The position numbers and the translations under genes are program-made. This document shows, piece by piece, positions 20,475 through 31,815 of a stretch of DNA of 64,000 nt. Source of the DNA: Hyaloperonospora brassicae (Eukaryota > Oomycota > Peronosporomycetes > Peronosporales > Peronosporaceae). Numbering within the stretch: the stretch's first letter is position 1; each line of letters begins with the position of its first letter. Below the pieces are notes generated by a model. That model was not told the DNA's origin and searched no databases. It saw nothing but the letters and a program-made list of their open reading frames with translations. The stretch is from the NCBI GenBank assembly GCA_947650285.1, contig CANTFL010000810.1, positions 248,001 to 312,000 on the forward strand, given 5' to 3'.

Positions 20475-23341
20475 TCAGCTGGAACGAGTATCGTCAGCCG
20501 GTATTCGACCATCTGGAAAGAAGCAAATGGTTTTGGCGTTCTGCAGCGTCACTTCGAGCAGCCCGTCATGCTGTTTCAACATAGTCGTGCCATCTGGAAA
20601 CACAGAAAACTCGTCACCGTTTGCGGAAATGGTCTTTGTTGTGCCGTCGGTAAACTGGATCTCAACCGTGCCGTCCGGCAAAGTGGTCTCAATCTGCTGA
20701 TTCGCAAATTCGTACACTCTGCGGCTGTCTGGGTACGTCGTCAGCGTCGTCTGAGCCTCGTAGTAGGAGTATACGCTGACTCCAGTGTCCGGAAAGAACT
20801 ATAGCAGCAACATTCATCACAACGATTCGGTCATGAACAAGTACTACCAATATCCGCAGCACAACAACAGCAATCGTTGTACCTCTTGACGGTCACCATT
20901 CGCAAATTCAATCACGAAGTGGCCACTAGCGTCAATGTCCTTTTTACTGCCGTTCGGAAACATGATTGTTCTACTTCCATCCGCATACGACAACTCCCTT
21001 TTCCCACCCCTCTGCCCTACCTCTTTCACCATAACCTTGAGCTCCAATGGAGATGTTACCGCTAAGGTCACACCTTTCTTCTCGCGAGCACTGCATTGGC
21101 GGTCGGTGCAGCCAATTTCGTGCTGATCGTCGTCGTTTCTAACGATAGTGAAAACCCATTCAGACGTTGCAGAATGACTTGCACGCGCGTGATTCGCGTC
21201 GCTGGTAAAGTTCGTTCCACTTGGACAATCCATTCCACCCGTAAGGACCATGGACACGCACGAGTGATGAGAGTCCTCGACTGCTAACTTACTGCGCTCC
21301 CGTTCGCCGCCGTTCACCCTGTTATGATGATGGCAGCCCGAGAACGCCGTGCAGTCGTTGTTCATGTCATCTTCGCATGTGTTGTCGTCAGAAGAAGTCC
21401 ATTGCTGTGCATTTCCTTCGCTAGCGCAAGTGAAGCCATTTTTTTCGTGTAAACCGTTCTTCATACTGAGCACAGAAGGGAATGTAGAAGGCACGTCGGA
21501 CTTTGTTGTCAATCTAGAAGCCTCTCGTGTGTCTTTCAGACGCCGGTCATAGTCTCCCTCCTGCTCGGAGTGACACTCCTTCAAAAACTCGACTTCGTCA
21601 CTTAGCTCACGATTTCTCTCTTCCAGTTCCTGTACAACAGCTTCCAGTTTCTGTGCAACAAGCAACGAGCACACGCATGACACGCGTTTAGCACAGAATA
21701 ACCGACAGTCGACGGACAATTACGTACGGAAACACGTCGCTGCAACTTGCTGGTTGTCGCCTTCCATTTGTCTGCACGCACTTTTTCATCAACTTGCATA
21801 TTCACAATCCGCGCCTCGAGCATTCCTACCTCCGCACACTCCTTTTCGTTCGGTTGAGCTGCTGCAGTATTCTCACGCAGCTTGCATTGTCGCTGATGTA
21901 GCTTCTCCTCGTTCATTTTTGTGCGCTCTTGCTCCCACTCTTCTTCGATCAACGTTCGCTGATGCTGCTTACATTGTGCAACTTCGCCCCTCTCGGCAGC
22001 CAGCTTCGTTACTTCTAGGTCGTAGCATTCTTTTTGATGCTGCAGCTGCAGCGTCTCTGCTTGATTCAGCCCAACATCGTTGTCTAGCTCACAAAGTGCC
22101 TCTCCTAGTACAGCGGGTAGTATCATACTAGAGTCAGCAATGTGCGATTCTCGGTTTCGCGATTGCGCACGTTTGCCGTTCCTGGTTCTTTCCTCTTGCA
22201 TCGCTGTGGTACAAGAAACCGCAGTACTCTCCAACTTACTTTGCCACGTTTGTCCGTCATTATCGCGTCTTCCTTTGGTCATTGACGTTCTGGTGGCGGT
22301 CAGATGTTGCTTGCCCCGAAGTTTGTATTCGACAGCAGATTTAGCACCGTCCTGGAGGGATTGCGTCAGCACCCTCGCGGACGGAGCCGCCCGATTTTCT
22401 CGTATGCTGCTGTTGCTGTTGCTGCTGCTGCTGCCGATCGGGCTTGTGTCGCCTTCGTCGAAAAGACTGCCACCATCGCTGTTTCGACTGTGATCGACGT
22501 CTACCAGAACTTGCTGCGCCAACAACGAAACAGAGATGCCGCCTCTTGGGTCACCACTTTCAGCGTCATGTATGTGTCGTTTGTCATTCGTTCGACAACC
22601 GTGAGTCACCAAACGTACTCGACCTTTGGCTGCTCGGTGCCTGTCAGTGTCACCAGTGAACTGGCCGTCATCGATGCACGAAGCGAGCACGGTAGCAGCA
22701 ACATCGTTTGGACATCGATCGTGCGCTGCACTTTCTCGCGGTCGCGCCGACGCACCGTCATGCCATGGCCCAGCATCGTCGAGACTCGAAGCACTCCACT
22801 TCGAAGATACGTCACGATGAAACTTGCGGGATTCAGAATGCTTTTCACATGCATCGACCGATTTCTTGCGTTGAGACCTCATGCCACGCACCGACAACAG
22901 GGAATCGCCGGAAAATACCGCTGCCGGATCAGCGCGGTCGTCACGACTGTCATCAAACGACAATGACAACCACGACTCCGGCCTGGTCGTCTGCCACCTC
23001 GAGTGGCCGACTTCCCCCACGTCCGCTACGAGCGACACACGGGATTCGGCCCAGTCGGTCCCTTCCGACTCGTACCCATTCACTACCTGCTTTTGCGCGT
23101 GCGGTGGCAGAGTCAGCTGTTGCTGCAGCTGCAGCTGCTGTTGGTCTCGCTGAGACGCGGCTGTTTCCTCGACGAGACGGCGCTCAATGGCCTCAAACTC
23201 GGCAATCTCCTGCGCTTCCCGCTGTTCCTTTGCTTCCCACGACTGCCGCGCGCTCGCCATACTCATCCCGTCCGAATCGTATGCCGTCCACGGACACAAC
23301 GCGTGTTGTCCAGCTAAAGCGTCGCCCCGTCCGCGCACCAT
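20475..23341 (-). CDS. SAS-4 / CPAP (CENPJ) centriole assembly protein with TCP10 G-box domain
   Basis: Three exons, 23341-21728, 21650-20883 and 20798-20475, with two short introns (77 and 84 nt) in phase 0, encode 901 residues. The N-terminal half is hydrophilic with Glu/Arg/Gln-rich helices. A coiled coil spans about residues 400-570. The C-terminal 160 residues are the T-complex-10 G-box: repeated Phe/Tyr-Pro-x-Gly beta-strand units such as Phe-Pro-Asn-Gly, Leu-Pro-Asp-Gly and Phe-Pro-Asp-Gly. Both splice junctions fall inside conserved sequence and restore the repeat register. SAS-4/CPAP links the centriolar cartwheel to microtubules (the G-box binds STIL/SAS-5-type proteins) and sets centriole length. 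An in-frame TAG upstream of the ATG supports the start. Apparent integrity suggests that centrioles and flagellated zoospores are retained. The gene name is by domain; orthology would need a tree. Confidence 0.85.
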
Positions 23342-23344
23342 CCA

Positions 23345-23399
23345 CTGCCTCTGCGGCTACTGCCTCTGCGGCTACTGCCTCTGCGGCTACTGCCTCTCC
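23345..23399. repeat. 15-bp minisatellite
   Basis: About 3.7 tandem copies of the 15-bp unit CTGCCTCTGCGGCTA lie immediately upstream of the SAS-4 start codon. Because the unit is a multiple of three, it reads as a Glu-Ala-Val-Ala-Ala repeat on the minus strand, but in a frame different from that of SAS-4. Confidence 0.85.
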
Positions 23400-23736
23400 G
23401 ACGGTCGTGGCGGCAGTGCTGTGGCAGCAGTGCAGCTGGCTGCCGCTTGTCCGTCGACGCCGAGCAGAAGGCAACCGATCGCCGTCTTTTTGACGACGGG
23501 CTCGTGCTCACGGGTCCTGTAGCGCAACAAAACAGAGTCGCAATCCGTTTGAAACGAGCGACTCGAGAGCTACAGCGGCGGTGGCAGCTGGACACGCACC
23601 TGTGACACGAGGACGAGTGTCTGCTGAGAGGTGCAAGCGGAAGGGCGCGGACCAGCACCCGCGGACGTCGAGCGCAGCTCCTGTCGAGTTTCGGCGCGAG
23701 AGGACGGGGACGAGGCCCAGCGTCCGATTGCTAAGG

Positions 23737-23919
23737 TACCATGCGTTTAATCGTTGGGGTACTGTGCGTTTGATTGTTAGATACCGTGCGTTTGATGGTT
23801 GGGGTACTGTGCGTTTGATGGTTGGGGTACTGTGCGTTTGATGGTTGGGGTACCGTGCGTTTGATTGTTGGGGTACCGTGCGTTTGATTGTTGGGGTACC
23901 GTGCGTATACTTGTTGGGG
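23737..23919. repeat. 23-bp minisatellite, eight units
   Basis: Eight tandem units of about 23 bp, each beginning TACYRTGCGTTT and ending in GTTGGGG. The second unit is 22 bp and lacks part of the G run, which accounts for a total of 183 bp. The centre varies between GATTG, GATGG and ATACTT. The unit is not a multiple of three, so it would shift frame each time and is not coding. Confidence 0.9.
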
Positions 23920-24665
23920 AAGTTTTCACCGGAACCTGATTTTGATTGACTGAAACCCGTCGGCACACTCGGTCGCGTATTTACGGATGTAAGAAGCTGG
24001 TGGCTTGGTTTGTCGTCGTTTTTACGCCGTGGACAAACGGGTGGCTAGTAACGACCGGCTGTACAGGACGACGACCAGCGAAGCAAGCCGGTTGTTCCGG
24101 ACCATCATTTCGGGATTGACGCACATCTCGGCCCCTTGGCAGTTTGTATGTATTCACTGGGAGCATGATGATCTTTTAATCTCTCGATGCATTCACGACG
24201 GTCATCTGAGCTTGTAAATACACTTGCAGTGGTGAAAATCGAGAAACAAACTAGTGCTGAACCTTCCAGTGTTCTTGTGTGTCGTCTTGCATTGATACGA
24301 GAGACTTTGATTGTAGGCGCGGAAATGACGAACCTCTTGTATCTGTCAATCCACTGAGAGTGACGGTGAAGAAGACACAAGTAAGCTTTTTAACTGCAAT
24401 CGCGATCCGCCCACCATCTGTACACTGTCCATTTACGTGTGCTCATCTAGCCAAAAGGCCGCGCTTGTTGTTCGATGTGCCAGTGCATTTTTGATATAAC
24501 GCTAAGCGTAAGGTAGGAACGATAGGCCAGTGCAACACGATTTTTCGTACATAGATTGAAGCAAAGAAAATGAAAGTGCTCAACGCTGTCTAGGTGTAAG
24601 AGAAAACTGCATATGCATGTCGGCAAAATGGATCGAGACAATACATCATGAGATCCGTGCCCCAC

Positions 24666-26159
24666 TCACAACCCGATCTGCCGACCCAATTGGCGGGCCC
24701 GCAGCAGTATTACCCATGCCTGCGCTGCGTCGAGTTGTTGCAGCTCACTGAACTCCGGCCTGCCTATGCCCATGTTCGCCTTTATTACGTTTTCCGGCGT
24801 GTCGCTCATAGCGCTGACAAGGTGCCTCTGCGCAAGCTTATTCGTCTCAAGAGCGGCAACAACTTCGAAAGCTTCGTCCATTAAACTCTTATCGCTGCCC
24901 TTCGCAACAATGTCGTTCTTTATGCGGCTAACAATTAACCCATTGAGTGCCTTGTACTGGACGCTGTCTCGGGGTGTCTGATCGGTCACCTTCAGCTTTT
25001 TCTTCATAGTCTCCAGATCCCACTTACCCTTGACAGCCTCTTCCGCATGTTCCTCAATCTTCTGAAGAATTGCTTTCTGCTCCTTCCTCGCAGCCTTCTC
25101 TACGAGTTTAGGCTTCATGATTTTTCGCTGGTCGACTATTTTGGTAATAATGTGAGCTTGAACCAGGAGTTCGGCGGCCTCCGCATCCTTTCGCGACGCA
25201 CCGTTCGCCGATCGAGTCAGCGAACCAGTGATATCATCCACGTGCCTTGTCTCGTCCATAAGAGGCCCAAACCGCTTTAAAGCATCCGGATTCTCGTTGA
25301 TGCGCTTATAGAAATACTTACCCCTTTCGACAAGTTCGGCATCGTCACTATGCTTGATGATGTCGTCGAACCACCGGCTCAAGTACTTCGTCGAGTAGAT
25401 GACGTCTGGATCAAGACCCCGATCGAGATCGTCTTTATCGACGACACTCCGAAACTTTTTCGCCGTCATTTTCGGGTCCGTAAGCGAGTCTTTGTACTTC
25501 TGTACAGTCTTATGGCGCTCTGTCATGACTTTCATCATCGCATGGCCGCTCACCGCGGGTTCCGCGACGTCATCCAGCTTCTGCACGGTTTTCGGTCCCC
25601 AAAGCAACTCATCCACGCGTGCCGGTGTCACAACCTCCCCTTCATCGACGCTCTTCAGTGTGGGAGTGATTTTCGTCCCCGGTTTCGTCCTCAGAGATTG
25701 CACCTTCGGCGCGGTATTCGTTGCCGGTTGCATGGACACCCGTCCAGCTTGCGCACCAGATGTCGTACTCAATGGGTAACTCGTCTTTGCGATCTCCGCA
25801 CGTTTCAAAGCTGCACCATGTGCTATGCTTGCAGTCGACTTCCCGGCAACTGGACTGAAACCGAGTAAAGAGGATAAGGATAAGAATCGCTCTTCCTCCG
25901 TCGGTGAAAGCTTATCTTCCTCGTCCCCATCGTCCTTGTTCTCCTCATCTTCCCCGTCCTCGTCTCCGTCATCTTCATCGTCCTCCAACTTGTGCACGCG
26001 TAACGATCTCTTGCTGACGCCAGGATCCGACTGGGTGATCTGGACCGGCGGCTGTGCTACGTCAGCGACGGACAACGACTTGAGCTGCTGTAGATCAGGG
26101 ACCGCACAGACGGCATTACCGACGGTGGTCAGGACAGCAATGATGTAGCTCAGATGCAT
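24666..26159 (-). CDS. secreted RXLR-dEER effector candidate
   Basis: The chosen ATG at 26159-26157 gives 497 residues; the frame is open 70 codons further upstream but that part has no signal peptide. Residues 1-19 form a signal peptide with a hydrophobic core and an Ala-x-Ala-type cleavage site. An Arg-Ser-Leu-Arg motif (RXLR) lies at 51-54, followed by a highly acidic linker (about 59-82) and Glu-Glu-Glu-Arg (dEER) at 88-91. This order and spacing is the canonical host-translocation leader of Peronosporales effectors. The remaining ~400 residues are helical, Lys/Asp-rich with scattered Trp and Tyr (for example Leu-Leu-Trp-Gly near 184 and Arg-Trp-Phe near 268), compatible with but not proof of repeated WY-type modules. 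Such proteins are delivered into plant cells and alter immunity; the target here is unknown. The gene is single-exon, intact, and lies where gene-dense sequence gives way to AT-rich, repeat-rich sequence. Confidence 0.9.
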   Translation of the reverse strand: MHLSYIIAVLTTVGNAVCAVPDLQQLKSLSVADVAQPPVQITQSDPGVSKRSLRVHKLEDDEDDGDEDGEDEENKDDGDEEDKLSPTEEERFLSLSSLLGFSPVAGKSTASIAHGAALKRAEIAKTSYPLSTTSGAQAGRVSMQPATNTAPKVQSLRTKPGTKITPTLKSVDEGEVVTPARVDELLWGPKTVQKLDDVAEPAVSGHAMMKVMTERHKTVQKYKDSLTDPKMTAKKFRSVVDKDDLDRGLDPDVIYSTKYLSRWFDDIIKHSDDAELVERGKYFYKRINENPDALKRFGPLMDETRHVDDITGSLTRSANGASRKDAEAAELLVQAHIITKIVDQRKIMKPKLVEKAARKEQKAILQKIEEHAEEAVKGKWDLETMKKKLKVTDQTPRDSVQYKALNGLIVSRIKNDIVAKGSDKSLMDEAFEVVAALETNKLAQRHLVSAMSDTPENVIKANMGIGRPEFSELQQLDAAQAWVILLRARQLGRQIGL

Positions 26160-26232
26160 AGTGAGCAACGAGACGACGTCGAGGAGAGAGAGAAGGCGCG
26201 AGTGCGAGTGTGTTGCACGAGTGAACGGTTGA

Positions 26233-26254
26233 GAGCGAAATGAATAATGAGAGC
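26233..26254 (-). promoter_or_regulatory. oomycete-type initiator (Inr) upstream of the effector
   Basis: On the minus strand the sequence CTCATTATTCATTTC matches the oomycete initiator consensus GCTCATTYYNCAWTTT at most positions. It lies about 80-90 bp upstream of the chosen ATG, a normal distance for transcription start in these organisms, and supports the shorter start for the effector. Confidence 0.55.
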
Positions 26255-27538
26255 TCTGCACTCCCCCGTCAGGATCCTGGCATTCCCTTTGAGCTGGACG
26301 TCCATCGATTGCACGACAGCATACTGACAACGCGACCAACCGGGAAGGCCTTCGGTGCACAAAAGTCACGTTTACCCATCACAGCGCTTTCAGAGATAAC
26401 ATACCATGATCTGCCAGGCTTGACTAACTTGAGCAAAGGCGTCTTGTGCTTCGTTCCAACGAAATACTGAATCTAGATGGGCTCGCATCCTGCGACGTTC
26501 TTCCATCCCGTTGTAAACAAAGAAGGGTACTTTCTAGGCACACGTCGCTCTTGTCCGATTCCCACGTGCTTTTGCTGTCCGTTAGGAGAGAGCATCTAGG
26601 GACAAGTCCGACCGTCGGTTGTCCACGGACGTGCGCCGACACGACTAACACATGCGGACATGAATGTTCAAAACTGCCATAGTGATCGTGCCATGAATTC
26701 AGCATCGAAGAGAGCTTGCGTAGTGCAGGAGACCGCCCACAGTGTTGTTGACAGCAGATCACGAGACCAAAATTTACGACACCACGAAATGCGCTACAAG
26801 TGTCTCAGTATCCCTCGAGCCATACGATGATGCAACATCGCGCTGTAGCAAAATCAAACGGCGCTTACGTGGCCTCAAGCTGCCGTCGTTTCTCACCTTG
26901 TACCCTCGACACCAAACTGACGCTGTCAATGTGGTAAATGCCGTGGAAAGGGGTCAACAGGCCGTGTACAGACAGCGGAAACGCTGACTCTTGTTGGTAA
27001 AAGAGATGACCGTGGCAAAGGTTTAGCCATTGTGACTGCTATGGTTGAGGAATACCCGCGTCACGGCAGAGATCGTACTTGAATCACGTGTTCTCGCAGA
27101 CGTGCGTGATAGCAGCTGCAAGGACACTTCAGGTCACTGGCCCGCATCGGCACTCTGCGCACCAGTCTTATTCCAAAGACAGAAATTGGGTACAGGTCGC
27201 GACGTTCGCAAAGCGGATTTGCTGACGCTGGTCCCAACAGCGCTTTCGCATCCTGCGCCACTTCCATCAGACGCCCCAGCTTGCCATTCACAAGACCAGT
27301 GTCTATTGCAGTGGGATTTTGTTATGGCGTGACCCCATAGACTCACATGGAAAGGATAGACACTTTTGTGAGACCCCATTAGGAAGGATACCCCTTGAAA
27401 CAATTTCATGGGTACATTGACCGGTACGCACGCGTTTTCACACATAGCGCGCCCACCCGTTCTCGTCTTGTCGCACCAGCAAATCCCACACTGAATTTTT
27501 GCCTGCGTTGTCTCTTCCTGAGAAATGTTGTTGGCTTA
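26255..27538. other. intergenic region upstream of the effector
   Basis: A plus-strand frame at 26240-26470 and others near 26742-26987 and 27045-27332 read like fragments of protein but show no family motif and do not connect. They may be remnants of a degraded mobile element or gene. Nothing firmer can be said. Confidence 0.35.
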
Positions 27539-27581
27539 CAACTCCGTTGGACTCTGATTGTATCAGAGTCCAACGGGGTTG
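27539..27581. repeat. near-perfect inverted repeat
   Basis: Two 19-bp arms, CAACTCCGTTGGACTCTGA and TCAGAGTCCAACGGGGTTG, face each other across a 5-bp spacer and differ at one position only. The outer sequence (CAACnCCGTTG..CAACGGGGTTG) resembles the ends of the LTRs found elsewhere in the window, which also carry ACGGGG/CCCCGT. Confidence 0.85.
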
Positions 27582-30500
27582 AATGCTACCACAGCGGTTG
27601 TCTTCGTTTCGCCGAGCATTCAGTCGCCGTCCAGTGGTGCAAAAACACGCGCAAGAGCCTGCACGTCAGAACCACAGATGTTCTTGTAGCTTGTATAACA
27701 TGAGGTATTTCCACGTAGTGTCAGGCGAATCAAGTGCAGGAAGTTGTGTGGAACAAAGAAGGAGTACGCAACTGCAAACATCGTCGGTTCACGAGACACG
27801 ATCCGCCGCTCTTCCGCCAACGAACAGTGCTGCCCAGTCACGTCCCGATGCTTCGTGATCTTGCCGACGTTCCGGGTCATGACTAGTACATCGCGCTTAT
27901 CGCTGAACAGCAAACACAGTTTGAATGCGCGTCTTGGGCTTTTGCATCGAATATTGTCAGGCAGTAGCTATGCGCATAGATGCAGCTAGCTATGCGCACA
28001 TATAATCGTTATCATGGATGAGGACGGATACGCGCAGCTTCTGATATAGTCTGGTCCTATGCGAAAGCATTGTAAACCATTGTAGCTTTCATGAACTATC
28101 ACTAGGCATCCTCGAACTCACCTGTGGTATCGTAAAGGGAAACTTGTCAGGGAACGTGTTCAACACACAGCAACGGTGCTGGTAGTAGTACTTCCAGCAG
28201 TCTGCTAGTCTTCGAGTGTAACAATGGTACGCTTTGGTGGTACATCCACAATATAGATGAATGTATTCATTTTTTCGACAAACAAAAATCAACTGCCCTC
28301 AGGATGCGATCAATAGGAGATTGTCACATAATAATAGCCAAAACATGATCTGTCATTTTGCAGATTCAGCGATATTAGGTCGATAGGTGCAGAGCAATCG
28401 ACTCGACAGCATTCCGGGATCTGTTGTTCGAGCAAATTTAGAAATATATGAGAGCGGCATACAAATGCCAATCCAAAGGCACACTATGTTGCATATCGTA
28501 AACGATTCCGACAAAGTTGGTACCTCTAAAAATAATGTATAGTTTGACTCATTGCAAAATTTTAGTCGCAACAAATGCAAAGTTGTCTTTACTATACAGT
28601 AATATAAGACTGAGATCAACTTAATGTATGTGTGAGCAGTATCACAATGCTAAGTCAGATCGGCAATTTTCTGAATTTAAAATTCAATTATCGCTCGTAC
28701 ACGTTAGATATTCGAATGCACAGTCAGCTGTTGGGACGTGACGTGTGTCGATTAACGGATACAAGATCTGAAAGGATACTAATTTATGGCATTATTGTCT
28801 AGATTAAGTACGTTTAGGTTAAGCTGTCCTTTATCATAAGACAAAAAATCGAGCTCAGTTACGCTTCTGATCCGTTAGAGGCACGTGTGTTGTTAAGGCC
28901 TCTCAAGGCGGTTAAATAATAATCAAGCCTTGCTAAAGTGACGGCTCTGAGCACTCTGTGCTGTTGATTTGCTGAATCGTTTGATCTCTGAAACAAGGAC
29001 CTTAAGCCTTAAGGTTGTTGATTTATTGAGTCGTGTCCTTTTCAAAACTAATTTGTTCGTGAGGAAAAGGTCTTCCTCTCAATAAGAGCTCTACCAGCTC
29101 CGCTAGATTGTCTGTACGAGACCATAAAATTTTGCTCCCAGTTTGTCCGCTGCACCCGAGTCCTAGCCACGATTTAAAAGTCTGGTAAGGCAAGGAAATC
29201 ATAAACTTCCAGTGAGATCGGTGCGCCCTACTAGGATACAACAGGTTTTGCTGGTCTAAGAAGAAGGTATGGTACGCAAGGCTTATCCCCTCAAAGGTCT
29301 GTGCTCGATAAACATAGCGGGCGTAAAAGCCTATACATATTGTATAATACAAGTCGCTGCAATTGTTGTGTGGGTTATTGTCATCATATTGATACCGTGC
29401 CACCTAGACGGTGCGCACGATTGATATGCCATTAAGTAAACGCTTGTACATCATGTCTATCTTAAACTTCTAATTGCGTGCAATCATTACGCATTAAAGT
29501 TTGATAAAAAAGACATCCATTTTGGTCACGAAATCGTTCAATGATTGTGTAGATACTGCTTGAACTATTGATTTTGTTGGCCTAAAACGTTTTTTCGGCG
29601 CTACGAGACCGCGTGGCAAGCTGTCCGATGAGTGAAAACAGTGAGTTTTGATCCTAATCGTGGTCTGCTGCTCAAAAGGCGAACTGGCTAGGTCATCGAG
29701 ACAGTAAATGAGACGACGGTGTACAATATAATTAAAAATGATAACGTTAATAGCATGTGGCTAAAGATATTCGTATTATCATAAAAACGCTATAATGGTA
29801 CTATATATTAGAAATCAAACATTATAAAAGGCCCGACCGATCGGTTGTACCCGTTTCTTTTACACCATATTCATCGTGGGCATTATTTCTCTGTGGTCAA
29901 ATTTATTTGTAAGATGATCGCTTTCTACACGACGTGCAAGTGGAATCGATATTGTCACCTCGCTCTTTGTGTCGAATCTCAAGCCGCTTTAGATAATAAA
30001 GGCTCTCTCTTCAGTAATCGATAATGATCGCGATGTTCTAGAACACAGTAGCGCGATGTTCCGGTACAAAATGATATCATATAATACGACGAGTGTGTAT
30101 GTAAAAAGCTTTCACAACACAGCAAATTTTTTCGCAAACCGCTACGGTGAAGATATCATGGATAACTTCAGAGCGAAAATTCCTTTTAGGCACACGATTT
30201 ACAATTGAATATTATGCATCATAAAAACAACGCACGACAGTACAACTCAATTAAATATCAGCACAAATAATGCTGTCTAGCTATATTTGATTGCTTAAAA
30301 CAAGTTTTTTACATTGTACTTAGATGATGATTACATGCTTAGACAGATATTTATATTGATGCATTGGGGAAGTAGTGTAACGCGGTATCGATATAACCAA
30401 ATCACTCCCAGTTCATTTAGGATATGCATCAATCGTTAAATTTATGACTTAAGTATCTCCTAAAGTTCAGAGCTTAAATAATACACACTTATCATTTAGG

Positions 30501-31396
30501 AGATGACTTCTCGACAGAATTAATAGCCTTATCAAATCGTGAATCTTTTGCATCTCTCTTCATCGATATGTTGTGAAAAATAAAGAAACTACAGTCATAT
30601 GCTCATAAACCTAGATCGACAGCCCGAATATCTTACGCATTAGTATGACAAGGTAATATCCACAAATCAACCCCAGCATACGTAAATTATATAACTGTGC
30701 GACAACATAATTTCTACTGTCAGCTTCAATATATCTGCGTCCTTTTTATCGGTATAATTGATGTAATATCAGCAAACAAGGATACATCAAATATACAGAC
30801 GAATTTCATATATTCCGACGATAATGTTATGTCAGCTTTTTATTCTTGAACGTAAAATCGCACTTACTAAACGAGAATGTATAAAAGTTGAAATTTGGCT
30901 GTTTTTTCTTCTTCTGATGATACTAAAATATTGTTGTAAATTTATTCATTTTTCGCACATGATAATTTTTTTGTTTAAATTACAAATACAGTGTCATAGC
31001 TATAGACGAATGTCTTATTAGATGAATATTTATCGTCTATATTATCATAATATACTTTTTATGAATTAAAAATAAGTATTATGTAACAAAAACAAATGCT
31101 TCATATAATTGAAAAATAAAAATGCATCAGTGAACAAAAAACGTACAATTTTTTAAGGGAAACGCCAAATAGGACCCGCATCCAAGTATATTAAAGTTTA
31201 TGTGGTTCACATGAAATTGCATGTTTATATTACAAAAAAGAAATTTGATTTTGTTGGGGTGACCACACAAGCAATGAAATGCGACGCCTAACAGCATTTG
31301 CCTTGCAGCTTGTTTTATATGGGGCTACTAGAGTAAGAGCGACATAAGCCAAGCCGTCATCAAATCAAAAGAAGATCCATCGGATCGCCTTAATAA
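27582..31396. other. AT-rich gene-poor region
   Basis: About 3.8 kb with no supported gene. A minus-strand frame of about 126 codons at 29023-29403 and one at 27620-27913 are coding-like but start with GTG or lack family motifs; the first could be a transposon remnant. From about 29.4 to 31.2 kb the sequence is strongly AT-rich with many stops in all frames. Confidence 0.45.
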
Positions 31397-31644
31397 GCGA
31401 ACAACAATAATAGCAACTGCAGCACCAACAACAACAGCAGCAGCGACAGCAGTAGCAATATCAACAATAGCAACAGCGCAATAACAACAGTAACCGCAGC
31501 ATCAACTACAGCAGCAGCAGAGACAACAGTATCATATTCAACAAGAGCAATAGCACCATCAGTAGCAGCAGCAATAACGACGCTAGCAAATTAAATATCA
31601 GCAACTGAAACAACAATTACAAAACAGCAAGATTAATATCAACA
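31397..31644. repeat. degenerate trinucleotide (CAN) repeat tract
   Basis: About 250 bp composed almost wholly of AAC, AGC, CAG, CAA and related triplets (for example CAGCAGCAGCGACAGCAG). It keeps a period of three but is interrupted by stops, so it is read as an aged microsatellite rather than a coding low-complexity segment. Confidence 0.75.
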
Positions 31645-31815
31645 ATGTCAGCACCGAGTGAATGTGTTTACGACCGCAACCGATGCTACGAAGACGCATT
31701 TCAGTCCTCATGTGTCACGTATACGCCTGCAACTGGTGGCTGCAAGCGCACCAACCCCGGGGCAGAACCCTCTCCGCGGCTTCCCAAACAGGGAGGGGGT
31801 TGGTCGCGGCCGTAA
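31645..31815 (+). CDS. possible small Cys-containing protein (56 residues), very uncertain
   Basis: An ATG directly after the triplet-repeat tract opens 56 codons ending in TAA. The predicted peptide has four Cys at positions 7, 14, 23 and 33 and a Pro/Gly/Arg-rich end; there is no signal peptide. The DNA is far more GC-rich than the surrounding kilobases, which is what draws attention. It may be a chance frame in a GC-rich repeat fragment or an exon relic. I would not rely on it as a gene. Confidence 0.15.
   Translation: MSAPSECVYDRNRCYEDAFQSSCVTYTPATGGCKRTNPGAEPSPRLPKQGGGWSRP

Larger units (their letters stand above)
23342..24665. other. intergenic region between SAS-4 and the effector gene
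   Basis: It contains two minisatellites (listed separately), at 23345-23399 and 23737-23919. Open frames on both strands are driven by these repeats or lack an ATG. I see no gene. The right 700 bp is more AT-rich and marks the transition from the gene-dense island. Confidence 0.45.

Noticed and set aside
31397..31644. Possible CRISPR-like or coding repeat
   Set aside because: The tract is a period-three degenerate microsatellite with no spacers, and every frame has stops.
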